A stretch of 12,428 nt of DNA from CAYSPU01 sp964432995 (GCA_964432995.1 CAYSPU010000181.1:1-12428), one strand, 5' to 3'. Numbered from the stretch's first letter, positions 1 through 6,475 are shown. A program made the numbers and translations. The notes: generated from the sequence alone by a model not told the origin.

Positions 1-192
1 TGGGGACGGGACGGAGCGATGTATGTGGCGGTGCGGCATGGCGGGATGCGGCTGGCGGAGGTGGTGCGGGAGGTGGGGATGAAGTATCAGGCAGGGGCGC
101 AAGGGGTGAAGCGTTTTGCGCGGGCGTTGGCCGAGGACCCGGAGCGCAAGCGTTTTGTGGCGAAGCTCGGGAGTCTATTGTCAACTAATTAG
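1..192 (+). CDS. C-terminal end of a REP-associated (RAYT/IS200-like) transposase, cut by window edge
   Basis: An open frame enters from the left edge and ends at TAG 190-192, giving 63 residues. It contains YVAVRHGGMRLAEV, then MKYQAGAQGVKRF, and ends LLSTN. This resembles the small helical, DnaA-like C-terminal region that follows the Y1 transposase domain in many RAYT proteins of Verrucomicrobiota and Deltaproteobacteria. The catalytic HUH and Tyr residues would lie upstream, outside the window. The stop codon sits inside a conserved TGTCAA...GACCCC motif (178-202) that I read as the right end of the element, which fits RAYTs whose last codons overlap the end. Family assignment rests on similarity recalled by eye. 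It could be another helix-turn-helix protein. Whether the complete gene is intact cannot be judged. Confidence 0.65.
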   Translation, partial: WGRDGAMYVAVRHGGMRLAEVVREVGMKYQAGAQGVKRFARALAEDPERKRFVAKLGSLLSTN

Positions 193-202
193 ATGCGACC
201 CC
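178..202 (+). mobile_element. RAYT-type element end motif, copy a
   Basis: The stretch begins TTGTCAACTAAT and ends GATGCGACCCC, overlapping the transposase stop codon. Related copies occur at 1032-1060 and 5279-5305 (reverse orientation) and at 5371-5395 (same orientation). All share TGTCAA (or TTCAA) and GACCC separated by about 10-13 bases. The position at the end of a transposase gene supports calling it the element's right boundary. Confidence 0.55.
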
Positions 203-205
203 ATT

Positions 206-571
206 GCCTTTCGATGTCCGACGGCCGAACCGCCGGCGGAAGTCGCCCCCAGCGCGGCGGTCGCATCCGCACGCCCCACCGCCTCTCTCGCGGCCGAGGT
301 GGAAACCGATTTCTTCGGACGCAAACCGCCAACACCCCGTCCGCCATCCAAATTCGTGGCGCCTCCCCCCGAGCTGACCCTCGAGCAGCGCCGGCGGATT
401 CTGGCGCGCCAGGGCAAGCGCGGCGCCCGATCGCGCTCCCGCCCCGAGCAGACCCTCCTGCAGCTCGAGATCGTCTCCCGCGGCCGCTTCGAGAAAAGCG
501 AGCCCACCATCTTCCGCGGGGAGGACCTGGACGTGCCGACGTTCGTCCGCCGCGGCGTGGTGCTGAACTGA
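206..571 (+). pseudogene. ftsZ: C-terminal tail fragment of cell-division protein FtsZ
   Basis: The frame ending at TGA 569-571 encodes a Pro/Ala-rich linker, a basic stretch (LTLEQRRRILARQGKR), then GRFEKSEPTIFRGEDLDVP and TFVRRGVVLN. GEDLDVPTFVRRG matches the FtsZ C-terminal conserved peptide (E. coli LDIPAFLRK), which binds FtsA/ZipA-type partners. The GTPase domain (GGGTGTG and T7 loop) is absent: immediately upstream is the transposase end, in a different frame. No convincing start or ribosome binding site precedes the recognisable part, so I treat it as a remnant of about 120 codons, probably cut off by the mobile element. An intact ftsZ should exist elsewhere if the cell depends on it. 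Alternatively, it is an unrelated linker protein that converged on the peptide. Confidence 0.7.
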
Positions 572-888
572 GGCCGCACCCCGGAACGTCCCGTGCGCGC
601 TTGTTGCGCGCACCAACGAAGGACAATCCTGCCGCGGCGACACGAAGGGACTGCCGGCTTCCCAACCTCCAAGCGCCTGTCTGCATCCCGCGGCCGCTTT
701 CCTCGTTGGTTGTTGGACCCGCCTGCCGTCTCGATCGCCGGGAACGGGGAGGGGTGGAACAACAAAGACGCGAAGAAATGCGGCGGTCACGGAATCGGAG
801 ATCCGACCATCGGATCCGTGGAGAACAGCAGTCGATGTTTGCCCCCATCGTTTCCCATGCTCAACTCCTCGCGGAGTCAGCGACGGAA

Positions 889-919
889 AACCACGGATGA
901 ACACCGATGAACACCGATC
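889..919 (+). repeat. Dispersed ccacggatgaacac repeat, plus orientation
   Basis: The run is aaccacggatgaacaccgat followed by gaacaccgatc. It is a slightly diverged copy of the repeat found at 8969, 10438 and 12224. Here the second half (gcgaattgcgcgaatt) is missing. It faces the reverse copy at 978-997, with about 58 bases between them. Confidence 0.8.
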
Positions 920-977
920 TGGACCGGCCTTGCCGCTTTTCCCAGGGGATGAACACCAAGCGCCGCAACCCCTTGGT

Positions 978-997
978 ATCCGTGTCCATCCGTGGTT
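978..997 (-). repeat. Dispersed ccacggatgaacac repeat, minus orientation
   Basis: The plus strand reads atccgtgtccatccgtggtt, the reverse complement of aaccacggatggacacggat. It pairs with the copy at 889-919 as an inverted repeat. Confidence 0.8.
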
Positions 998-1031
998 GAA
1001 CTGACAGATTCGGGTCAAACCTTGAGGAACG

Positions 1032-1060
1032 CAATGGGGTCAAACATCGATTATTGACAT
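1032..1060 (-). mobile_element. RAYT-type element end motif, copy b
   Basis: On the plus strand it runs CAATGGGGTCAAACATCGAT then TATTGACAT. Its reverse complement matches copy a (178-202) in TGTCAA, TAAT, ATG and GACCCCATTG, in the same order and nearly the same spacing. Copies a and b are therefore inverted around the ftsZ fragment and spacer. It lies 25 bases downstream of the SurA-like gene's stop. Confidence 0.5.
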
Positions 1061-1084
1061 TTCTGATCGGGAAAGGCCGCGGGT

Positions 1085-1984
1085 TCAGTCGCCGGTGCGA
1101 GGGCCAAGGGGCTTGGCCTCCGCCTTCGGCGCCGGACGGTCCCCTGTCGCCAGGGCGTCCGCAAGCCATTCCTCGAAGTCCCGTTTGGGCCAACTGACCG
1201 ACGCGGTCTCGAGGACGGCCTCGGACTTGGTCTTGGCGAGGAAGATCAGGAAGGCCGAAGGGGTTTCGATGACGGCGCTCACGTCGCCCGACTGTCGGAG
1301 TTGGGCGCGGAGGACGCGCTGGAGTTCCTCGGGAAGATCACTGAAATCACGGGCGGATGAAGCCGTGTCGGGTGCGATCTCTGCGCTGGCGGATGACTCG
1401 AGACGCCACCGGTGATCAAGAACCGTGCCGGGGGCGCCTTCGCGGAGAAGGCGCAACTGATTGGTGATGCCCGACGCGCCCGAACGGGCGGCAAGCAGGC
1501 GCTGACGGAGTTCCTCGGCTGCCCGGCGCTGCGTCGAGTGGAGCGAATCGTCGTTCTCGAACCGGGTGCGGAGTTCGCGTTCGACGAGGATGGGCTGCAC
1601 GAAACTGCGGGCGAACCGGGCGGGGTCACGGCCGAGCGCGGCCTTGATTTCGGCGAGCATCCCGGGGGCTTGGGTGGTGCGTTCGATGCGGTTGACTTCG
1701 GCGGCGATCTCCGCGTCGGTGATCTGCTTGCCGTAGGCGCGGCTCAGGACGGCGGCGCGGGCGAGGTCGCGTTCGACCAAGCGGCGCAGTTCGTGTGTGG
1801 GGAGATCCCGTTCGAAGGGCGGTTTGTCGCCAAGGCGATGGGCGTGGTAGACACGCTCGATCGCCTCGCGGTCGGCGACGAGTGAGGGCAGAGCATCCGG
1901 CGCCGAAGCGGCGGCGCCGCACAACAACCAGGCAGACAGGCAGGACACCCACCGGATGAGCCGGGTGGCGAGATCGGATCTCAC
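1085..1984 (-). CDS. SurA-like exported chaperone with a reduced peptidyl-prolyl isomerase region
   Basis: The predicted protein has 299 residues. Residues 1-28 form a signal peptide (basic MRSDLATRLIR, hydrophobic core to about 22, cleavage near AAASA). Residues 35-165 are helical and charged (VEREL, EIAAEVNRIERT, ILVERELRTRF), in the manner of SurA/PpiC N-terminal domains. Residues 215-252 (DLPEELQRVLRAQL, SGDVSAVIETPSAFLIFLA) resemble the last part of a parvulin domain; the rest of that domain seems shortened, so catalysis is doubtful. It probably holds unfolded exported protein in the periplasm. GTG 1984 is chosen because it opens the signal peptide; in-frame GTG 1996, overlapping the upstream TGA as GTGA, is an alternative. 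The gene follows the kelch gene by 8 bases, so the two are surely co-transcribed and perhaps translationally coupled. The kelch protein may be its client, which is inference. Confidence 0.7.
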   Translation of the reverse strand: MRSDLATRLIRWVSCLSAWLLCGAAASAPDALPSLVADREAIERVYHAHRLGDKPPFERDLPTHELRRLVERDLARAAVLSRAYGKQITDAEIAAEVNRIERTTQAPGMLAEIKAALGRDPARFARSFVQPILVERELRTRFENDDSLHSTQRRAAEELRQRLLAARSGASGITNQLRLLREGAPGTVLDHRWRLESSASAEIAPDTASSARDFSDLPEELQRVLRAQLRQSGDVSAVIETPSAFLIFLAKTKSEAVLETASVSWPKRDFEEWLADALATGDRPAPKAEAKPLGPRTGD

Positions 1985-1992
1985 GGGCCAAC

Positions 1993-4785
1993 TCACGGTT
2001 TGAGGTACAGGTAGACGGTATGCGGGACGCTGTAGGTCGAGGTGTCGTTGAGGTAGTAGCTGCCGCTCTGCCCACCCCAGTAGATCATCTCGGAGCCGGT
2101 CCAGACGGCCGCGTGGCCGGTGCGGGCGGTGGCGGTGATCCCATACCAGAGGTCGCCGATGGGATCGTAGCGTCCGCCATTGGCTGCGGGCGTGGTACCG
2201 TCGTCGCCACCGCAAACGATCATCTGCCAGCCGGTCCAGACGGCGGTATGACCTCGTCGGGCGGCGGGGGTGTTGATGCTGCTGACAGGGGTCCAGGCGT
2301 CGTCCATGGGGCGGTAGCGTCCGCCAGTGTTCAGCGCGTTGGTGCTCGAGCCGCCCCAAACGATCATCTCCTGGCCGGTCCAGACCGCGGAGTGAGCGGT
2401 GCGCCCGGCCGGCGTGCTCGTGGTGGAAAGAGCGCTCCAAGTGTCCGTGGAAGGGAGGTAGGAACCTCCCGATTGGTAGTAGGTCGTGGTGATGGGGAAG
2501 GTGACGCTCTTGCGGTGCCCGCCCCAGACGATCATGTTGGTGCCGGTCCAGACGGCGGTGTGCCCGGCGCGGCCCGTGGGGGCGCCGGTTGTGCTCATCG
2601 GCGTCCAGGTGTTGGACCACGGATTGTATCGTGCGCCGCTGCTGAGATAGGAGGTGAACAGTTGGATTACCGGGTTGGGGGCGTAACCGCCCCAGACGAT
2701 CATCTCGCCGCCGGTCCAGACGGCGGTGTGTTGGCGGCGGGCGGAGGGGGCGTTGGTGGTGTTCAGAGGCAGCCAGGTATCGGTCGAGGGATTGTAGAGG
2801 CTGCCGGTGCCGAGGACATCGCCGTCGTAGCCGCCCCAGACAATCATGCGACCGCCGCCCCAGACCGCGGTATGGTCGATGCGGCCGCTGGGGGCGTTGG
2901 TGAAGTTCAAGGCCGTCCAGGAATTGGCGGCGGGGTTGAAGCGCCCGCCACTGCGGAGGTAGAGGCCGTCGTTTTCACCGCCCCAGACGATCATTTCGCT
3001 GCCGGTCCAGACGGCGGTGGCATCGCGGCGCGGGCCGAGTTCCCCGGTGCTGGGAGTGGCGGCCGTCGAGGCCCAGGCGTTGTTGGCGACGTCATAGCGC
3101 CCGCCAGTGTCGAGACAGTCGTCGGTTGTGTTCGATGACGCGCCGCCCCAGACGATCATGCGGCTGGCGGAGCCGGCCCAGACGGCCGTGTGATATTTGC
3201 GGATGGAGGGCGCCCCGGTGGTGGTCACGGTGGCCCAAGTGTCGGCCGTCGGATCGTAGCGCCCGCCAGTGCTGAAGACGCCGGTGGTGAGATCGCGTCC
3301 GCCCCAGACCACCATGCGCGAGCCGGTCCAGACCGCGCTGTGCCCGTAGCGACCGATGGGGGCGCCGTTGGTGTTCATGGCGCTCCAGGTGTCGGTGCTC
3401 GGCTGATAGCGTCCGCCGGTGACGGGGAGGGAGTTCCAGCCGCCGCCCCAGACCAGCATTTGGCTGCCGCTCCAGACCGCGGTGCAGTGGCTGCGATAGC
3501 TGGGTTGCCCCGTGACCGACATCGATGACCACGTGTCGGTGGTCGGATTGTAGCGCGCGCCACCGGGAACCAGCGTGCTCGCGTTTCTTCCGCCCCAGAC
3601 GAGCAACTGGCTCCCCGTCCAGACCGAGGCGTGGTAGCCGCGTTCGGAAGGAGCTCCCGTTGTGCTCATGGGGGTCCACGTGTTGGCGGTCGGGTTGTAG
3701 CGCGCGCCGCTGTTGAAGTAGTAGACGTCGTAGGTTGATTCGTACATGCCGCCCCAGATGATCATCTCGGTGCCGGTCCACACCGCCGTGTGGCCGCGGC
3801 GTGCGGCGGTGGGGGCGTCGGTCACGCTCATGGCGGACCAACTGTCCGTGGCGGGGTTGTAGCGACCCCCTCCGTAGACGCGACCGCCCCAGACGAGCAT
3901 CAGGCTCCCGGTCCACACCGCCGTGTGACTCGAGCGAGCCACCGGCGCCCCCGTCTTCGAGATCGTGGACCACGAGTTTGCCGTCGGATTGTAGCGCGCG
4001 CCGTCGTTGAGATAGCCACCGTCGAAGCCGCCCCACACGATCATCTCCGACCCGGTCCAAACCGCCGAATGGTACGCTCTAGCCAGATTCGGCTTGCCCG
4101 TGGTCGGTGGACCGGACGCCTTGGCCGTCCAACCACCGGCCACCCAGTCCACCTTGCCGATCTTCACGTAGCCGGCGTCGGCAAGTTGCGCGCTGTCCGC
4201 GAGTTCAGACAGGACGATGCCGCCGGTGGCCACCCCGCTCTGTCCACCGGCGTTCAGGTTGGCAATCGCCGCACCCGAAGCCAACTGTGTCGCCGTGACG
4301 GCGCCGTCGGCAAGTTGGGTCGTACCAACCGACCCCGGCGCGAGTTGGGCGGCGGTGATGGACCCCTCGCGAACGGTGCCGGCCAGGATGGCGTAGGGGG
4401 CCGGGGTGAGCGGTTGGCGCGGGCTGAGCACAGTGAAATCCGTAGCGTCACCGGTGGACCGCACCGCGACCTCGAGCCAGCGAGGAGCGCCGGTGAACAC
4501 GCCGGAGCCGAAATCGAGGACGACACTGAACAGGCCGTTGGTCACCGGCGTGGGGCTATTGGTGACATAGCCGCTCAGGGCGGTGCCGCCCTCGAGCGCA
4601 TCGTAGAGGGCGCAGCGCAGGTCGAAGAGACCGGTAGCTGGCTCGCCCGCCTGCTGCAGCCGCCCTTGGTAGGTGAACGCCGTGCCTTGCGCCGCGGCGT
4701 CCGAACCGAGCTGAAGCATGAACCAGAGGAGGAAGACGCCGACGGCGCGGCGAACCAGGAGGACCGAGTGGCGGAATCTCATCAT
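1993..4785 (-). CDS. Exported protein with FTYQGRL head and 14 kelch-type blades
   Basis: The predicted protein has 930 residues. ATG 4785 (MM) begins a signal peptide ending near DAAA-Q (about residue 33); an upstream in-frame ATG at 4962 would bury that signal. Residues 37-137 (FTYQGRL, LDFGSGVFTGAPRWLEVAVR, LTPAPYAILAG) form the head domain common in exported proteins of Verrucomicrobiota and Planctomycetes, often placed before fibre-like stalks. Residues 142-171 hold three decapeptides of form SxTxxQLAxG. From about residue 238 to the end are 14 units of roughly 50 residues of the type HTAVWTGSEMIVWGG ... GGRYNPxTDTW ... GAPxxR. These are kelch beta-propeller blades, and 14 fits two seven-bladed propellers. 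No sorting or anchor domain follows the last blade. It probably acts outside the inner membrane in binding or adhesion. Unit 13 has WGG changed to CGG. A SurA-like gene follows in the same operon. Confidence 0.85.
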   Translation of the reverse strand: MMRFRHSVLLVRRAVGVFLLWFMLQLGSDAAAQGTAFTYQGRLQQAGEPATGLFDLRCALYDALEGGTALSGYVTNSPTPVTNGLFSVVLDFGSGVFTGAPRWLEVAVRSTGDATDFTVLSPRQPLTPAPYAILAGTVREGSITAAQLAPGSVGTTQLADGAVTATQLASGAAIANLNAGGQSGVATGGIVLSELADSAQLADAGYVKIGKVDWVAGGWTAKASGPPTTGKPNLARAYHSAVWTGSEMIVWGGFDGGYLNDGARYNPTANSWSTISKTGAPVARSSHTAVWTGSLMLVWGGRVYGGGRYNPATDSWSAMSVTDAPTAARRGHTAVWTGTEMIIWGGMYESTYDVYYFNSGARYNPTANTWTPMSTTGAPSERGYHASVWTGSQLLVWGGRNASTLVPGGARYNPTTDTWSSMSVTGQPSYRSHCTAVWSGSQMLVWGGGWNSLPVTGGRYQPSTDTWSAMNTNGAPIGRYGHSAVWTGSRMVVWGGRDLTTGVFSTGGRYDPTADTWATVTTTGAPSIRKYHTAVWAGSASRMIVWGGASSNTTDDCLDTGGRYDVANNAWASTAATPSTGELGPRRDATAVWTGSEMIVWGGENDGLYLRSGGRFNPAANSWTALNFTNAPSGRIDHTAVWGGGRMIVWGGYDGDVLGTGSLYNPSTDTWLPLNTTNAPSARRQHTAVWTGGEMIVWGGYAPNPVIQLFTSYLSSGARYNPWSNTWTPMSTTGAPTGRAGHTAVWTGTNMIVWGGHRKSVTFPITTTYYQSGGSYLPSTDTWSALSTTSTPAGRTAHSAVWTGQEMIVWGGSSTNALNTGGRYRPMDDAWTPVSSINTPAARRGHTAVWTGWQMIVCGGDDGTTPAANGGRYDPIGDLWYGITATARTGHAAVWTGSEMIYWGGQSGSYYLNDTSTYSVPHTVYLYLKP
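1995..4076 (-). repeat. Fourteen in-gene kelch repeat units
   Basis: At DNA level, near-identical blocks such as ccagacgatcatctc and gccggtccagacggcggtgtg recur about every 135-170 bases, starting near 2090 and ending near 4060. They encode the GGEMIVWGG/HTAVWTG core of each blade. The array is divergent enough in its loops to be old, while the core stays uniform, which fits selection or gene conversion. It explains the long spurious open frames on the opposite strand. Confidence 0.8.
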
Positions 4786-5033
4786 AGTGGAGTGCGTGTC
4801 TGCCCGCTGGACATTTGCCCCGTGCTTGGGAGCGCAGCCTATGGACAAGCCGGCGCCCACGCAAGCCGGCATATACGTGAGCCGGCGTGGCAGAAGCCAC
4901 GGCACTGTGCGGCTCCGGATCCTCGCCTCAGTGGTGCTGAGGGTTCGGTCGTCCCCGGTCAACGCGCGGTTTTCGCCCCTGCGGACGGGCGCTCTGCCGG
5001 CTCCGGGAAGATCCCGCCTCGGCGGCGGGATCC
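4786..5033. other. Hairpin-rich spacer upstream of the kelch operon
   Basis: No gene is supported. Three small inverted repeats are visible: cgtggc/gccacg with a 4-base loop at 4886-4901, cctcag/ctgagg with a 5-base loop at 4927-4943, and the perfect one at 5010-5032. The promoter of the kelch operon should lie here on the minus strand, but I see no convincing -35/-10 pair. Confidence 0.5.
5010..5032. other. Perfect 9-base stem hairpin
   Basis: GATCCCGCC and GGCGGGATC are perfect complements around TCGGC. No T-run follows on either side, so a rho-independent terminator is not demonstrated. It sits just before the reading frame of the truncated TSP3 fragment and may mark a recombination or insertion boundary. 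Confidence 0.5.
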
Positions 5034-5294
5034 TTAGAAGACCGCAACGGGAACGGCATCGAGGACAGCGGCGACACGAGCTTCGTGAGCGCCGACAGCG
5101 ACTCCGACGGCATGCCCGACGGATGGGAATCGAACAACGGGCTCAACCCGCTGAGCAACAACGCCAGCGATGATCCCGACGGCGACTGGCAGACGAACCT
5201 CGAGGAGTACCAAGCCGGCAGCAATCCGTGCGACACGATGGTTGTTGCATGGGAAGACAACGAGTGCTTGGAGCCAAAGGGGTCATTGGTCTGA
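5034..5294 (+). pseudogene. 5'-truncated thrombospondin type-3 repeat fragment
   Basis: The frame reads EDRNGNGIEDSGD, then ADSDSDGMPDGWE, NGLNPLSN and DPDGDWQTNLEEYQAGSNP. This is the Asp/Gly-rich calcium-binding repeat (TSP3-like, close to EF-hand loops) seen near the ends of large secreted bacterial proteins. GTG 5085 could serve as a start, but homologous sequence continues upstream of it to about 5034 with no start codon, signal peptide or preceding domain. The family signature ends at about 5235; the last 20 residues look unrelated and run into a RAYT-end-like motif at 5279. I infer the 3' remnant of a secreted protein gene whose body was lost and whose end was overwritten by a mobile element. 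Confidence 0.6.
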
Positions 5295-5305
5295 ACAGTT
5301 GACAT
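5279..5305 (-). mobile_element. RAYT-type element end motif, copy c
   Basis: The plus strand runs GGGGTCATTGGTCTGAACAG then TTGACAT. The reverse complement begins ATGTCAACTGTTCAGA and ends TGACCCC, matching copy a in TGTCAACT and GACCCC. It forms an inward-facing pair with copy d about 90 bases away. Confidence 0.5.
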
Positions 5306-5336
5306 GTCGGGTGGCACACGACGTGCGCCACAGACC
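5288..5336. repeat. Nested hairpin between RAYT-like ends
   Basis: The outer arms GGTCTG (5288-5293) and CAGACC (5331-5336) enclose an inner hairpin, GTGGCACAC (5311-5319) against GTGCGCCAC (5323-5331), with one mismatch and a 3-base loop. Such imperfect hairpins are typical of REP/BIME units mobilised by RAYTs. The two stems share one base, so only one layout may form at a time. Confidence 0.5.
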
Positions 5337-5370
5337 GGACGGGGAAGGCGCATAGGAAGCAGGTGCTTCA

Positions 5371-5395
5371 ATTGTTCAATTGTGAGATGTGACCC
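5371..5395 (+). mobile_element. RAYT-type element end motif, copy d
   Basis: The run is ATTGTTCAATTGTGAGATGT followed by GACCC. Its reverse complement, GGGTCACATCTCACAATTGA and on, aligns with that of copy a (GGGTCGCATCT...TTGACAAT) with few changes. With copy c it bounds a segment of about 117 bases that has the layout of a small non-autonomous element. Confidence 0.45.
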
Positions 5396-5536
5396 TGCTC
5401 TACTGGCGCTTTCGACCCGGGCGGAGGTGTTGTTGATGGACCAGAAGCGCGGCCAGGAGGCTGCCCACGGCAAGGGACTCGCTGACGGCGGCCGTTGTGC
5501 CGTCGTTCCGCAGTTCCGACGCTCTGACCGGGGCGG

Positions 5537-6463
5537 CTACCGCCTAGCGAGCCATCCGCCTGTGCGCAGCCAGTCGGCCACGCGGTCCGGCCACCAGGTG
5601 ACCGGCCGTGCGGTTCGTCGGAGGCCGTAGCCGTGGCCACCTTGGGGGTAGACGTGTAACTCGACCGGGACCTTGTTCCCCTTGAGCGCCAGCGCGTAGA
5701 AGAGGGCGTTCTCGACGCGCACGGGGTCGTCCTGGCTGATCGAGATGAACGTCGGCGGGGTATTGGTGGTGATCGGCAACTCGGGGGAGACTCGTTGCGA
5801 CTCCTTCTCGAGCGTGAGATAGGCCGGGTAAATCAGGACGGTGAAATCGGGTCGGCAACTGACCGCGTCGGCAGCGTCGACGGCGGGGTAGCTGCGCTGC
5901 TGGTAGTTGTTGCTGACGGCGGCCGCCAGGTGGCCGCCCGCCGAGAAACCGAGCACGCCAATCCGGTTCGGGTCGAGGCCGAACTCGGCGGCGCGGCTGC
6001 GGACGAGGCCGACGGCGCGCTGGGCGTCCTGGAGGGCGAGCGCATGTTTCTCGAGGCCATCCTGCTTGGGCACGCGGTATTTCAGGAGCACGCCAGTTAC
6101 GCCGATCGAGTTGAGCCATTGGCAGACTTCAGTGCCTTCGAGGTCAATGGCCAGGATATGGTAACCGCCGCCGGGGCAGACGACCACGGCCGTGCCGGTG
6201 TCGAGTTTCGGTGACGGCCGGTAGATGGTGATCGACGGTTGGGAAACGTTGCCGAGCCGGGCGACGCGTTTCCCCGCCACGATGTTGTCGGTGGGCTTGG
6301 TGACGTCCTGCTCCGGTGCGGACGCGGCCGGACTGCCGGGAGCGGTGCCGGGCCAGAGCCGGATGGTGGTGGGGGCGGTCGTCAGCGTCGGGGTGGGGGA
6401 GGTGGTGCGGCAACCGGCCCACGCGAGGGCCAGAACCAGGGCGAACAGTCGGGTTGCATTCAT
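5537..6463 (-). CDS. Alpha/beta hydrolase, probable lipoprotein esterase (BD-FAE/acetyl-esterase type)
   Basis: The predicted protein has 308 residues. It starts at ATG 6463, which opens the signal MNATRLFALVLALAWAGC; Cys18 may be lipidated, although Trp at -3 is unusual for a lipobox. A Thr/Pro-rich linker precedes the hydrolase fold. The oxyanion loop is CPGGGYHIL (96-104). The nucleophile is Ser174 in GFSAGG. The acid is Asp245 or Asp246 in ISQDDP. The catalytic His277 lies in GGHGYG near the C-terminus. Spacing and length fit acetyl-xylan or feruloyl-type esterases and related lipases of the BD-FAE group. Its substrate is likely an ester on a plant or algal polymer, acted on at the outer membrane or in the periplasm, by inference from neighbours. 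It is transcribed leftward, separated from the upstream minus-strand genes by a REP-like inverted repeat, so it may have its own promoter. Confidence 0.82.
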   Translation of the reverse strand: MNATRLFALVLALAWAGCRTTSPTPTLTTAPTTIRLWPGTAPGSPAASAPEQDVTKPTDNIVAGKRVARLGNVSQPSITIYRPSPKLDTGTAVVVCPGGGYHILAIDLEGTEVCQWLNSIGVTGVLLKYRVPKQDGLEKHALALQDAQRAVGLVRSRAAEFGLDPNRIGVLGFSAGGHLAAAVSNNYQQRSYPAVDAADAVSCRPDFTVLIYPAYLTLEKESQRVSPELPITTNTPPTFISISQDDPVRVENALFYALALKGNKVPVELHVYPQGGHGYGLRRTARPVTWWPDRVADWLRTGGWLARR

Positions 6464-6475
6464 CGTGTGAGTGTC

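Larger units (their letters stand above)
572..1084. other. Non-coding spacer with repeat debris
   Basis: No gene is supported over these 513 bases. Open frames on both strands lack family features, and their translations are low-complexity Arg/Pro/Gly runs. Visible content is a degenerate 'aaagacgcgaagaaatgcgg' stretch (765-784), an opposed pair of the dispersed ccacggatgaacac repeat (889-919 and 978-997), a short direct repeat gggtcaaac (1012-1020 and 1036-1044) and a RAYT-end-like motif at 1032-1060. It reads as accumulated mobile-element scars. Confidence 0.6.

Noticed and set aside
185..1018. Minus-strand open frames across the ftsZ fragment and spacer
   Set aside because: They cross dispersed repeats (translated as HGWTRIP and CSSVFIRG) and the antisense of the FtsZ tail. 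No homologous domain is seen.
1085..2620. A 511-residue version of the SurA-like protein starting at 2620
   Set aside because: The extra N-terminal part is an out-of-frame reading of the kelch gene. A good signal peptide begins at GTG 1984.
2020..3138. Long plus-strand open frame of 372 codons opposite the kelch gene
   Set aside because: Its Gly/Ala/Asp-Pro-rich repeats are the antisense of the kelch repeat units; it has no signal, domain or start context. The minus strand is clearly coding.
5010..5032. Rho-independent terminator
   Set aside because: The stem is perfect but no T-run follows in either direction, and no gene ends next to it.
3790..5037. Plus-strand open frame of 415 codons over the kelch N-terminal half
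   Set aside because: It is low-complexity Arg/Gly/Pro translation antisense to a real gene and runs through the non-coding spacer; a GC-driven shadow.
5403..5530. Minus-strand short frame with a hydrophobic stretch (SESLAVGSLLAALLVHQ)
   Set aside because: It ends at a stop near a mobile-end motif and looks vaguely like a membrane-anchor tail, but it has no start and no recognisable family, so it is too weak to annotate.
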